Part shown: positions 51,037-59,558 of the stretch, one piece after another | Layout of the letters: every line of letters starts with the position of its first letter | How positions within the stretch are numbered: the stretch's first letter is position 1 | Assembly (NCBI GenBank): GCA_963663605.2 | Contig: CAXXVF010000002.1 | Span: forward strand, 620,001 to 684,000 | DNA length: 64,000 nt | Source of the DNA: Sporobacter sp963663605 | GTDB lineage: Bacteria; Bacillota; Clostridia; Oscillospirales; Oscillospiraceae | Direction of reading: 5' to 3' | Position numbers and translations under genes: made by a program | The notes under the pieces: generated by a model | What the model was told of the DNA's origin: nothing | Database searches by the model: none | Seen by the model: the letters and a program-made list of their open reading frames with translations, nothing else

Positions 51037-52864
51037 CGCACACACCTCCCGCCAAAATCGCATTTGCGCCGCAGCCGGTGCACTGCGCTCTGCAGTCCGG
51101 TGTGATCTCATTATTATAAGCGGCAGACCGCTCCTGCCAAAGATAATCTTCGTTAACGCCCGTTGAGGTGACGTTCCACGGGAACATCTCGCCGTGCACG
51201 CGCTCCCGGTGCGCGTAAAACGACGGGTCAAGGCCGCAGGCGCGAAACGCGTCCATCCACCGCTCAAAGGAAAAGCACTCGTCCCATGCGTCCAGCCGCC
51301 CGCCGTTTCGGACGACGGTCTCAAGCGCCCGGCCGACCCTCCGGTCGCCGCGCGCGAGCACCGCTTCGATCATGCTCGTTTCCTTATCATGCCATATATA
51401 CCGGATCGCCTTTGAGCGCATATTGTCGCGCAGAAGCGTCACTCGGCGCGCATACTCCTCCGGCGTTACCTGCGCCTCCCACTGAAACGGCGTATGCGGT
51501 TTCGGTACGAAACACGACGTGCTGACCGTTATGCGCACGCCCCTGTTTTTATTCTTGGCATGCCGCTTCCATGTATTCAGGACTTTTTCGCCAAGGGCCG
51601 CGATCGCCAGGACATCTTCGTCCGTCTCCGTCGGCAAACCGAGCATAAAATACAGCTTGACGTTGTTCCAGCCGCCTTCGAAAGCAATACGGCACGTATT
51701 TATGAGGTCCTCCTCCGTGACGTTTTTATTGATCGCGTCCCGCAGCCGCTGCGTGCCCGCCTCGGGCGCGAACGTCAGGCCCGTTTTTCGGACCTGCTGT
51801 ACCTTTTCCATCAGCTCGATGGAAAAATTATCGGCCCGCAGCGACGGCAGCGACAAACTCGTATTCCTTGGCCGGCACCAGTCTAAAAGGCCGTCGCACA
51901 GGTCGCCGAGCTGCCTGTAATCGCTGGTGCTCAATGACGAGAGCGTTATTTCCTCGTATCCGGCGTGCTTCAGCGCCGCGATGCCGTAGTCCGTCAGCTT
52001 GCCGACTGAACGCGCGCGCACCGGACGATAGGCGTATCCCGCCTGGCAAAACCGGCAGCCGCGTATACATCCGCGAAACAGCTCCAAAACGACCCGGTCA
52101 TGCACGATCTCCGTTGACGGGACGATCGTCTCCGCCGGAAAATAAGACGTCTCAAAATCCCCGGCGATCCGCTTTACGACAGGCATCGGCGCGCCGTCCC
52201 TTTGCGCAATGTCCTTTATCGTCCCGTCGTTTTTATATTGTATATCGTATAAGCCCGGCACATAAACGCCCGGTATCCCGGACGCCTCTTTCAAAAACGC
52301 TTCCTTACCAAGCCCCCGGCGTTTGGCTTCCCGGTACGCCTCGATGACCTCTGTATTGACCTCTTCCCCCTCGCCGATGATGAACAGGTCGATAAAATCC
52401 GCCATCGGCTCGGGATTATAAGCGCACGTGCCGCCCGCTATGACGAGCGGGGCGAGCGAACGGCGCTCCGACGCGCGCATCGGAATGCCCGCCAAATCCA
52501 GCATGTTGAGCACATTCGTGTACGCCATCTCATAACCCAGCGAAAATGCCACGATATCAAAATCGCCCACAGGGTCGCCGCTCTCGAGCGCGTACAGGGG
52601 CCTATCCGCCTCCCTCAGCGCGTCCTCCATATCGCACCACGGCGCGAATACGCGCTCGCACCAGACGCCTTCCATTTTATTGGCCAGCCCGTACAGGATA
52701 TGAATGCCGAGGTTTGACATTCCGATCTCATACGTATCGGGGAAACACAGCGCCACCCGCGTATCCGTTTCTTCTAAGTTCTTTATGACCTCGCCGTACT
52801 CTCCGCCCGTATACCTTGCGGGTTTTTGTACGTCCAGCAGTAATCTTTCAAGTTTTTTATCCAT
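51029..52864 (-). CDS. B12-binding-domain/radical SAM protein, TIGR03960 family
   Basis: A 611-residue protein. The N-terminal part (about 25-180) resembles a cobalamin-binding domain with LCFPDTYEIGMSNLGIHILY and LVIAGGTCAYNPEPMADF. The radical SAM core has the 4Fe-4S motif C-I-R-G-C-R-F-C followed by QAGY. The C-terminus carries a CxxC-like CRAQCTGCGA cluster. Substrate unknown. It belongs to a conserved cluster with the TIGR03936 protein. It lies 3 bp downstream of spoIVFB. Confidence 0.93.
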   Translation of the reverse strand: MDKKLERLLLDVQKPARYTGGEYGEVIKNLEETDTRVALCFPDTYEIGMSNLGIHILYGLANKMEGVWCERVFAPWCDMEDALREADRPLYALESGDPVGDFDIVAFSLGYEMAYTNVLNMLDLAGIPMRASERRSLAPLVIAGGTCAYNPEPMADFIDLFIIGEGEEVNTEVIEAYREAKRRGLGKEAFLKEASGIPGVYVPGLYDIQYKNDGTIKDIAQRDGAPMPVVKRIAGDFETSYFPAETIVPSTEIVHDRVVLELFRGCIRGCRFCQAGYAYRPVRARSVGKLTDYGIAALKHAGYEEITLSSLSTSDYRQLGDLCDGLLDWCRPRNTSLSLPSLRADNFSIELMEKVQQVRKTGLTFAPEAGTQRLRDAINKNVTEEDLINTCRIAFEGGWNNVKLYFMLGLPTETDEDVLAIAALGEKVLNTWKRHAKNKNRGVRITVSTSCFVPKPHTPFQWEAQVTPEEYARRVTLLRDNMRSKAIRYIWHDKETSMIEAVLARGDRRVGRALETVVRNGGRLDAWDECFSFERWMDAFRACGLDPSFYAHRERVHGEMFPWNVTSTGVNEDYLWQERSAAYNNEITPDCRAQCTGCGANAILAGGVCDA

Positions 52865-52867
52865 AGT

Positions 52868-53494
52868 TCACTTCCACGCGACATTTGATTTATCTAATTT
52901 TAACCTAACGCCGCTTCTTTTACAATAGCTGATGAAAAGCCATACGGCTGCCAGGAGGAGCGTGAAGTTCGTCCACGTCTCAATAAACAATGCCGCGCCC
53001 GATACGAGCAGCGCGAAAACGACGGCGCAGCTTGATATGCACATTCCGCGTTCCGCGGCAAAAGGACCGAGCGCCAGCGCCAGCGCGTTATGCAGGATCC
53101 GCCCGCCGTCCAGCGGCAAAACAGGCAGCGCGTTGAACAGTCCGAATATGAAGCTGACGCCGGACGCGATATAGAGTTCCTGCAGCACAAAAAGCCGTCC
53201 CGCCGCCGACAGCAGCACGGCAAATAAAAAGCTCGCGGCGGGGCCTGCCGCCGCCGTAACGATCTCTTTCCCATAGGACAGCGCGCCGGTATAAGACATT
53301 TCAAAGCCCCACGGCTCTATGCGTATATCCGACACGCGCGCACGAAACAGCCTGAGCGCAGTCATATGCCCCGCCTCATGCGCAGCCGCCGATACCAAAA
53401 TACAAACAAGCAGCGGCGCGTCTATAAAAAAAACGGCGCCGGCGAACACGAGCGCGCCGGCGCTCACCCGCAGCTTCCCGAACGCCGCCGTCAT
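52868..53494 (-). CDS. spoIVFB: M50-family intramembrane metalloprotease, SpoIVFB-like
   Basis: A 208-residue polytopic membrane protease. The zinc motif is H39-E-A-G-H43 in SAAAHEAGHM. The second ligand is the Asp of NALPVLPLDGGRIL. SpoIVFB cleaves pro-sigma-K in the mother cell during sporulation in Bacillus. The short form (about 210) is common in Clostridia, where it lacks the CBS domain. The gene directly upstream encodes the SpoIVFA-like partner, with 1 bp between them, which supports the assignment. Another site-2 protease role cannot be excluded. Confidence 0.87.
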   Translation of the reverse strand: MTAAFGKLRVSAGALVFAGAVFFIDAPLLVCILVSAAAHEAGHMTALRLFRARVSDIRIEPWGFEMSYTGALSYGKEIVTAAAGPAASFLFAVLLSAAGRLFVLQELYIASGVSFIFGLFNALPVLPLDGGRILHNALALALGPFAAERGMCISSCAVVFALLVSGAALFIETWTNFTLLLAAVWLFISYCKRSGVRLKLDKSNVAWK

Positions 53495-53495
53495 A

Positions 53496-54503
53496 TTACA
53501 AATAGTATTCGGGATTGACGTAGACCCCGTTGACCTTCAGCTCAAAATGCAGATGCGGATTCGTCGCGTCGCCGGTCATTCCGACGGTGGCGATCTTCTG
53601 CCCCATTTTAACGGCTTGTCCGATCTCAACAAGCACCTGCGCGCAATGCGCGTACTGCGTCTCCACGCTGCCGTGACTGAGTATTATATATTTGCCGTAT
53701 GTCGCGTCCTCCCCGACGGCGATCGTTTTGCCTTCGGCGAAAGCGTTTACAGCATCGCCTTCATCGGCTGCAATGTCGGTGCCGTAGTGGAACCGCACCG
53801 CGCCGTCCGTCGGATGTACCCTGTACCCGAATGACGAAGACACCACGCCGTTTAGCGGCGCGGCATAATCCATCAGGATTTTCGGCATTGCGTATGTGAC
53901 GCCCGCCGGTATATCGTAATCCGAATATTGCTCCTGATCCTGCATAAATGCGGCTATAACGGCGTCGGCAAAACTTTCCCCGGACGTTTTGTCCGCCGCC
54001 TCATCATCCGACAATGCGCCGTCCTGATTAAACGCAGCCACCGCCGCTTCTGTCCCGGCGCTTTTCTTTTCACTGCCACCCTCCGTACTGCTTAGCGCGT
54101 TTTCCGACGCGTTTGGCTCCTTATTGTTTTCGTCGCCGTCCGTCACCGCGTCCTGACCGGTGAACGCATACGTAAACGCTTCGCCGAGCGCCGTCGTGAA
54201 TTTTTTTTCGCCGCTGAAGCCCTCTCCCAAAGTAGTGAGCGCCGCTTTATAATTGACGACGGTGTTGATCTTTTCGCCGATGCCCGCAAACGTTGCCGGA
54301 AAAAGCAGCTTTATAACGGCAGCCGCGACAAACAGGCCGACGCATATATAAAGCCGCACCGCCCAGCGCGACGAACTACTTTGATTATCGGAGGACGCGT
54401 AGGTCCTGCGGCGGCGCGAAGCGTTTTTCCTGCCGTGATACGGCCTGTATTTATCCAAGCTTTGATCACCTCTTTTAAAACCGTTAGTATTCCCTATAGT
54501 CAT
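53496..54503 (-). CDS. spoIVFA: SpoIVFA-like membrane protein with LytM/M23 domain
   Basis: A 335-residue protein. A basic N-terminus (KNASRRRRTYASS) and one transmembrane helix at about 49-69 lead to a long polar linker. A C-terminal M23/LytM domain fills about 205-335. Zinc ligands appear intact: H and D in RFHYGTDIA, H in TQYAHC, and HLHF in NPHLHFEL. SpoIVFA in Bacillus inhibits and anchors SpoIVFB, and its LytM domain is considered inactive. Here the ligands look complete, so it may still cut peptidoglycan, or be a SpoIIQ-type protein. The adjacent spoIVFB favours SpoIVFA. Confidence 0.78.
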   Translation of the reverse strand: MTIGNTNGFKRGDQSLDKYRPYHGRKNASRRRRTYASSDNQSSSSRWAVRLYICVGLFVAAAVIKLLFPATFAGIGEKINTVVNYKAALTTLGEGFSGEKKFTTALGEAFTYAFTGQDAVTDGDENNKEPNASENALSSTEGGSEKKSAGTEAAVAAFNQDGALSDDEAADKTSGESFADAVIAAFMQDQEQYSDYDIPAGVTYAMPKILMDYAAPLNGVVSSSFGYRVHPTDGAVRFHYGTDIAADEGDAVNAFAEGKTIAVGEDATYGKYIILSHGSVETQYAHCAQVLVEIGQAVKMGQKIATVGMTGDATNPHLHFELKVNGVYVNPEYYL

Positions 54504-54627
54504 ACTTTTTTAACGAATAATTCAGCGCCTCGTTCAATGTGTTATGTTTATATTTTCGCCGCCTCACGACCATTATATTCCAATTTGTACGAGCATATGC
54601 AATCCGGGACATTTTTACGTAAAAACA

Positions 54628-54654
54628 GCGCATCACCCGTTTTGGGTGATGCGC
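54628..54654 (-). terminator. Hairpin in the divergent spoIVFA / metallopeptidase region
   Basis: GCGCATCACCC and GGGTGATGCGC form a perfect 11-bp stem with loop GTTTT. On the minus strand it is followed by TGTTTTTAC. It lies 125 bp upstream of spoIVFA, so it may stop stray transcription or act as an attenuator. Confidence 0.55.
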
Positions 54655-54668
54655 CTGCGTTTATATTC

Positions 54669-54677
54669 TGATATAAT
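54669..54677 (+). promoter_or_regulatory. Extended -10 promoter of the metallopeptidase gene
   Basis: TG-a-TATAAT is a perfect extended -10 motif 41 bp upstream of the start codon. No clear -35 was found. Confidence 0.6.
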
Positions 54678-54718
54678 TATATTGGAAAGATATATTTTAT
54701 ATACATTGGGAGAACGTT

Positions 54719-57007
54719 ATGAATAAAATCAATGATATGCTTCCGGCAAATCCGGAATCACGCAATAAGAGAAGGCTTTCCCGGCATACCGGTAAATGGC
54801 TGTCCGCTGCTTCTGCGCGGATTCCGGCAATCGTTTTACTTATCTCATTTTTGTTGACCGGCTGCGCTTCCGGCTCATTTTCCGGAGATGCTTCCCAGCC
54901 GTCCTCCGGGAACGCTTATCAGATAGAAGACGGCGTTTTATCCGGCGACGGCGCAACGCTTGAATTCGAAGATTCTGACGACGCAGCCGATGCGGTGATG
55001 ACCGTTTTGGAGCCCGACGAGGACGAAGCGCCGGACGGCCTCGCCTCAGACCTTTTCCAGCTCGATATGGGTACGGTCTATGAAGATGCGGTGACAATCG
55101 CCATACCGTACGACGGCGAATGCCCCGTCGACGACGACGAAGCTGAGCTTGTGCTCGGTATCGGCACTACAGTTGAACTGGACGCCGGCGGTGCCGACAC
55201 GTTTTACACCTACATACCGGCCGACCTTGACGACGGTGTCGCAACGGCCGAATTCACACCGGCCGATTACGCGGAAATGGCCGTACACGGCGACGCGAGC
55301 ACCGGCACGTCCGCGCCGTACAAGGAACGCACGAGCCTTGGCCTGTTCTGGATTACTTCTACCTATAAGGACGGCGGTCACTTCAAGGTATACATGCCGC
55401 TTCAGGCGCATACGTTCTACCTTGATTATAATGAGCGCTGCGCGCTTTTGGACGACCTCGAAGCGGTCTACAACGATTACATAGGCAAGGGCTACACCTA
55501 TTCAAAACGCAGCGATTGGCCCATGAACGTGACGCTCAAAAACCTGCAGACATGGACGCAATATGCCACCGGCACATCCGGCGCATTGGGCTACTACTCC
55601 TACGGTAACGACGGCGCGCAGGGACAGATCTACTTAAACCGCAGCCTGCTCGATAACGGATATACCGCCGGCGCGCTCAATCCGCTTCTGGCGCACGAAT
55701 TCTTCCATTTTGTGCAGCTTAACTACGTGGACGTCGGCGCCGATCTTCTTTGGTTCGACGAGGCCACGGCCACATATTTCGAGTCGACAAAAATGAGCAA
55801 CGCAGTGCCAAGCATTGTTGCTCAATACAAAGAACTTATCTTCTCGGGCGTCTTTCCCGAAGACAACACCGCCGCCAACGGTTACTGCCGCATGCCGCTC
55901 ATCAAGTTCCTGGCTGGTCTGCGCGGCGAGGAATTCATACTAAACGCCTATAAGACGGCGGGTCAGGGCGCGGACTGGGATTCTACGCTTAATTCCGCCG
56001 CCGGCCCTCCGGCTGTCTGGACGGCTGATTTTTATCAGGCGCTTGTTACCGGTAAAGTGAGTGATTACGCACCGTTTACAATATACAGTAATCTTGCCGA
56101 CGGCAAGGCATCTGCGCTCGGCACATCGGTTGCGCTCGTCATGCCGGAGGCCGACGAGATCGCACAGCTGCTGGAGGACGGTGATCCGGTCGCGCTCGGG
56201 AAAACGACATTGAGCACAGCCGCCTTTGGCGCGCAGCTGGCGGCGATCACCATCGACGAGGAAAACCTGAAGCTGCTCCCCGACGGCACGGATCCCGTCG
56301 TCAAGCTCAGCGGCGCCGACGGCGACCTCCGCGTATTCGCGATACGCGGCAAAAACGTCCAGACCGCATCGGACACGGGCGGCGGCGTCTCTCTTAAAGA
56401 CTTTAAGGACGCCACAGGCAACAAATACATATTTTTGGCGCTCGTCACGAATCTTTCCGACAGCACGCAGGACTTTGAAATGTCGGTCGAGGTCGAGCCC
56501 TTCCCCACCCTGGACGAACTGGTAGGCGTCTATAACGACGGCTGTATGACCTATACCGAGGTGTTCATTTCCGACGCGCTCAGGGCGGAGGCGGCCGCCG
56601 AAGCCGCCGAACCGGAGTCTGACGACGACAGCGAAGACGACCTCGGCTGCGACCTGAATCTGGACATCATAGCCGCTATAGACAATATGGAAGGAACCTC
56701 CCAGTACGGTCAGATCATTATTGAAAAAACGGGCGAAAACACCGGAACCTTCTTTATGAAAACACCGGAGATGGATGAAGCCGGAGATGAAGATGATTTC
56801 GAACCCATGACATTTACCTATGAGAACGGCTATCTTGACTTCGGTGTTATTGAACAGGACGATTACACCACTGAAGGACGCATTGCCGCAAGGTATGGCA
56901 AAAACAACGATGTCGTCATAGACGGCACCTTTACCGTTGTTGTGTTACCGGATGAATTTTGGATTGAACTGCGTTATACCGGCAGCAAGCCGCTGGAGAC
57001 CACCTGA
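54719..57007 (+). CDS. Lipoprotein with gluzincin-type metallopeptidase domain
   Basis: A 762-residue lipoprotein. Its long N-terminus (40 residues, unusually long) precedes a hydrophobic stretch and lipobox LTGC with Cys49. An acidic linker follows. The zinc motif is H326-E-F-F-H330. A downstream LLWFDEATATYFE block supplies Glu348, 18 residues later, fitting the HExxH+E arrangement of clan MA gluzincins (M1/M61-like). The C-terminal half (about 430-762) is beta-rich, with an acidic stretch near 620-640 (EPESDDDSEDD). It should act on the cell surface, on peptides or surface proteins. GGGAG precedes ATG. An Lgt-like gene starts 1 bp after the stop. Confidence 0.75.
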   Translation: MNKINDMLPANPESRNKRRLSRHTGKWLSAASARIPAIVLLISFLLTGCASGSFSGDASQPSSGNAYQIEDGVLSGDGATLEFEDSDDAADAVMTVLEPDEDEAPDGLASDLFQLDMGTVYEDAVTIAIPYDGECPVDDDEAELVLGIGTTVELDAGGADTFYTYIPADLDDGVATAEFTPADYAEMAVHGDASTGTSAPYKERTSLGLFWITSTYKDGGHFKVYMPLQAHTFYLDYNERCALLDDLEAVYNDYIGKGYTYSKRSDWPMNVTLKNLQTWTQYATGTSGALGYYSYGNDGAQGQIYLNRSLLDNGYTAGALNPLLAHEFFHFVQLNYVDVGADLLWFDEATATYFESTKMSNAVPSIVAQYKELIFSGVFPEDNTAANGYCRMPLIKFLAGLRGEEFILNAYKTAGQGADWDSTLNSAAGPPAVWTADFYQALVTGKVSDYAPFTIYSNLADGKASALGTSVALVMPEADEIAQLLEDGDPVALGKTTLSTAAFGAQLAAITIDEENLKLLPDGTDPVVKLSGADGDLRVFAIRGKNVQTASDTGGGVSLKDFKDATGNKYIFLALVTNLSDSTQDFEMSVEVEPFPTLDELVGVYNDGCMTYTEVFISDALRAEAAAEAAEPESDDDSEDDLGCDLNLDIIAAIDNMEGTSQYGQIIIEKTGENTGTFFMKTPEMDEAGDEDDFEPMTFTYENGYLDFGVIEQDDYTTEGRIAARYGKNNDVVIDGTFTVVVLPDEFWIELRYTGSKPLETT

Positions 57008-57008
57008 T

Positions 57009-57866
57009 ATGCATCCTGATATAAGCCTGACGCTTTTCGGATCGGACATCGTATGGAAATCCTACGCCGTTTTCACTGTTTTAGGCGCTCTTGCCGCCGC
57101 AACGCTTGCCGTACCTATGCTCCGCCGCACCGGCATGCCTTTTCGCCGGTCGCTCATCCTTCTCGTTTTTATGGCTGCGGGCTTTCTCATTGGGGCAAGG
57201 CTTCTTAATTTTCTTGTCAATCCGGACGCCTACGGCGGCAGCCTGCGCCTATGGACGCTCAGGCTGAAAGGCTTTTCACTCTACGGCGGCATCACCGGCG
57301 CTTTTGCCGCGCTGTTTATCTGGCTGCGGCTTAACCGCGTCAAAGCGCGGACTGTGCTTGACGCCATGACGCTGCCGTTCGGCGTATCGTTCGCCCTTGC
57401 CCGCGTCGGCTGTTACCTCAACGGCTGCTGCGGCGGCAAGCCGACGAATTCCGTCTTCGGCGTGGTTTTTCCGTCAAACCAGCTCGACGAAGAGGCCCTT
57501 CCCATCCTGTCAGGTGTGTTCGACCTGTTCGGGAAACCTCAGATCGCCGTTTACCCCACGCAGCTGTTTGAAATGGCGCTGGCGCTTTTAGGGCTCGTCA
57601 CCGCCCTCATTCTCTATTTCAGGGGGAAGTCCCCGCCCGGCACAGCCTTTCTCATTTATGGCGTCTGGTTTTCCGCTATGCGCCTGGCCGTCCTGCCGTT
57701 TCGCAGCCTCCCCTACCCCGACATCGTCGTGCGCCTCATCTATCCGCTGCTATACGCCGGCACGGCCCTTTTGGGCATCTTCCTGCTTATACACATGCAT
57801 AGAAACCGGAAAGGAAAACCGCCTGCCATCCAGCCTTCTTTAGAAGCGGAAGAAAAACCCGAATAA
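57009..57866 (+). CDS. lgt: Prolipoprotein diacylglyceryl transferase-like protein
   Basis: A 285-residue, seven-helix membrane protein. The Lgt signature region is GFSLYGGITGA and then LARVGCYLNGCCGGKPTNSVFGVVFP, matching the R-x-G-x-x-x-N-G core. It transfers diacylglycerol to the lipobox cysteine of prolipoproteins. It is divergent from standard Lgt and may be a paralogue specialised for a subset. ATG at 57009 lies 1 bp after the metallopeptidase stop, with GGAG inside that gene, so the two are probably co-translated. The window has at least seven lipoprotein genes. Confidence 0.82.
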   Translation: MHPDISLTLFGSDIVWKSYAVFTVLGALAAATLAVPMLRRTGMPFRRSLILLVFMAAGFLIGARLLNFLVNPDAYGGSLRLWTLRLKGFSLYGGITGAFAALFIWLRLNRVKARTVLDAMTLPFGVSFALARVGCYLNGCCGGKPTNSVFGVVFPSNQLDEEALPILSGVFDLFGKPQIAVYPTQLFEMALALLGLVTALILYFRGKSPPGTAFLIYGVWFSAMRLAVLPFRSLPYPDIVVRLIYPLLYAGTALLGIFLLIHMHRNRKGKPPAIQPSLEAEEKPE

Positions 57867-57871
57867 ACGTT

Positions 57872-57903
57872 AAAAAGCGGAGGCCTCTGCCTCCGCTTTT
57901 TTT
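57872..57903. terminator. Bidirectional terminator
   Basis: AAAGCGGAGGC and GCCTCCGCTTT form a perfect 11-bp stem between the convergent lgt-like gene and the nucleoside phosphorylase gene. Confidence 0.9.
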
Positions 57904-57925
57904 GCCGCTGAACCTGTTTATTTCT

Positions 57926-58759
57926 TTATTTCCCCGCGCCCATGCGGATAATGGACTCCGTCACAAGCCGTTTAAAGTCCGGCGCGACACGGGCCGCCGT
58001 CTCCTGGACCTCCGCGTGCGTCAGCGGGTTTTTCGAGATGCCCGCCGCCATGTTTGATATGCAGGATATCCCCGAGACCTTCATGCCCATATGGACGGCC
58101 GCAACGGCCTCGCACGCGGTGCTCATCCCGACGACGTCCGCCCCGAGCGATGCGTACGCCCTTATCTCCGCAGGCGTTTCGAAGTTTGGGCCGCTCGTCT
58201 GGATGTATACGCCCTCACGAAGCGGGATACCAAGCGATCCCGCCGCCTGCCGGATCAGTTCCCTGTATTCATGGCAGTAAACCGCGCTCATATCGGGAAA
58301 GCGCGTGCCCAGCTCTTCGATGTTTTTGCCGATGAGCGGCGACGGGACGCCGTGCAGGATATGATCCGTTATCATCATAAAATCGCCCGCCGAAAACGAC
58401 GTGTTGACAGCGCCCGTGGCGTTCGTCAGCAAGAGGCTTTTCGCGCCCATCATCCCCATGAGCCGGATCGGCATGACGACGTCGCTGACATGGTAGCCCT
58501 CATAGTAATGGACACGCCCCTGCATGATGACGACGGGCACGTCCCCGACGCAACCGAACACAAAACGGCCCCGGTGTCCCGGCACCGTACTCACGGGGAA
58601 TTCTTCTATATCGCTGTAATCGATGCTGGCTTCTATTTTGAGACCATCGGCATAATCCCCCAGTCCCGAGCCGAGCACCAGCGCGACGCGCGGGACAAAA
58701 TCCGTCTTTGCCCGGATGATCTTCATGCTTCGTTTGAGTTTTCTGTAAACCCTGCCCAT
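57926..58759 (-). CDS. punA: Purine nucleoside phosphorylase (PNP-I, trimeric type)
   Basis: A 277-residue enzyme splitting purine nucleosides with phosphate to base and ribose-1-phosphate. Landmarks are VALVLGSGLGDYADGL (phosphate loop), TVPGHRGRFVFG, MQGRVHYYEGYHV, LLTNATGAVN, the TSGPNFETPAEIRAYASLGADVVGMST purine/ribose-binding block and ISNMAAGI. This is the guanosine/inosine-type PNP family. I chose ATG at 58759 (AAAGGA upstream); the in-frame region further upstream is not conserved. Confidence 0.94.
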   Translation of the reverse strand: MGRVYRKLKRSMKIIRAKTDFVPRVALVLGSGLGDYADGLKIEASIDYSDIEEFPVSTVPGHRGRFVFGCVGDVPVVIMQGRVHYYEGYHVSDVVMPIRLMGMMGAKSLLLTNATGAVNTSFSAGDFMMITDHILHGVPSPLIGKNIEELGTRFPDMSAVYCHEYRELIRQAAGSLGIPLREGVYIQTSGPNFETPAEIRAYASLGADVVGMSTACEAVAAVHMGMKVSGISCISNMAAGISKNPLTHAEVQETAARVAPDFKRLVTESIIRMGAGK

Positions 58760-58875
58760 ATTGCTTTGATCCTTTCTCTCCACTTGCTTCATTATTCTGT
58801 TTGCGTTTTGCATCGTATCATTATTCACGCGTTTAATCAATATCTGCGGTTGTTGTTTTCTTTCATCGCGTCATA

Positions 58876-58904
58876 TTGACAAAATCCGCCCCGTATACTA
58901 TTCT
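58876..58904 (+). promoter_or_regulatory. Promoter of the TM2 gene
   Basis: TTGACA (58876-58881) and TATTCT (58899-58904) are 17 bp apart. The start of transcription would be about 25 bp before the GTG start codon. Confidence 0.65.
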
Positions 58905-58937
58905 GATATTATTATCGAAGATGGGAGTGATCACGCA

Positions 58938-59168
58938 GTGAATTACGCACCTGTTTCCCCAAAAAGCAGGCTCGCCGCCCTTCTGCTCTGCATTTTCCTG
59001 GGCGTGCTTGGCATTCACCGTTTTTATGTCGGCAAGACCGGCACGGGTATCATATGGCTTCTGACCGGCGGTGTGTTCGGCATCGGCACGCTGGTCGATT
59101 TCATCATGATTCTCGTCGGTTCCTTCACGGACGGCGGGGGTCTGTTTGTTTTAAACTGGGACGCTTAA
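58938..59168 (+). CDS. TM2-domain membrane protein
   Basis: A 76-residue protein made of one TM2 domain: two helices joined by a tight turn. The family signature is SRLAALLLCIFLGVLGIHRF, then YVGKTGTGIIWLLTGGVFGIG and LVDFIMILVG. Function is unknown. The start is GTG at 58938, with GGGAG upstream. It stands alone; the hairpin at 59237-59265 may stop its transcript. Confidence 0.9.
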   Translation: MNYAPVSPKSRLAALLLCIFLGVLGIHRFYVGKTGTGIIWLLTGGVFGIGTLVDFIMILVGSFTDGGGLFVLNWDA

Positions 59169-59268
59169 TTTGGTATACTTTGAATGCGGGCAGTGTCCTG
59201 TCAGGCTTCTGCCGGGGCATAACCCGCCCGTATGTTCTTTTTCATCTCTGCGAAAGATGAAAAAGGAC

Positions 59269-59297
59269 TTGACAGCGCGGTGAAAGTGTTTTATGCT
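59269..59297 (+). promoter_or_regulatory. Promoter of tRNA-Pro
   Basis: TTGACA (59269-59274) and TATGCT (59292-59297) are 17 bp apart, placing the start of RNA about 35 bp upstream of the mature tRNA. Confidence 0.8.
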
Positions 59298-59339
59298 ACT
59301 GTCTACGAGTCTAGATCGGACACGTTAAAAATCGAATAT

Positions 59340-59416
59340 CGGGGTGTGGCGAAGTTTGGTATCGCGCATGGTTCGGGACCATGAGGCCGCGGGTTCAAGT
59401 CCCGCCACTCCGACCA
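59340..59416 (+). tRNA. tRNA-Pro (anticodon CGG)
   Basis: 77 nt with encoded CCA. The acceptor CGGGGTG pairs with CACTCCG, and the discriminator is A. The anticodon loop is TTCGGGA with anticodon CGG. It has its own promoter and terminator. Confidence 0.96.
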
Positions 59417-59417
59417 C

Positions 59418-59452
59418 AAAAATCCGTCGTTTTTAAAACGACGGATTTTTGT
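59418..59452 (+). terminator. Terminator of tRNA-Pro
   Basis: AAAAATCCGTCGTTTT and AAAACGACGGATTTTT form a perfect 16-bp stem right after the CCA end. A T run is in the right arm. Confidence 0.92.
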
Positions 59453-59558
59453 ACTACGCTGGGCCAAAAGCAGAATGGCTCGATGAACACATATAAATAT
59501 CGGAAGAATACATTTCATGCACTCTCACCGTCAACTCGTTTGCCATAGTGTAATTTCT

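Noticed and set aside
51037..51324. N-terminal extension of the TIGR03936 gene by 96 residues
   Set aside because: The extension overlaps the end of the radical SAM gene and has an Arg/Ser-rich shadow composition. The internal ATG has GGGAGG and matches the family N-terminus.
59303..59518. 71-residue minus-strand frame containing EWRDLNPRPHGPEPCAI
   Set aside because: It is an antisense reading of tRNA-Pro, a classic false gene.
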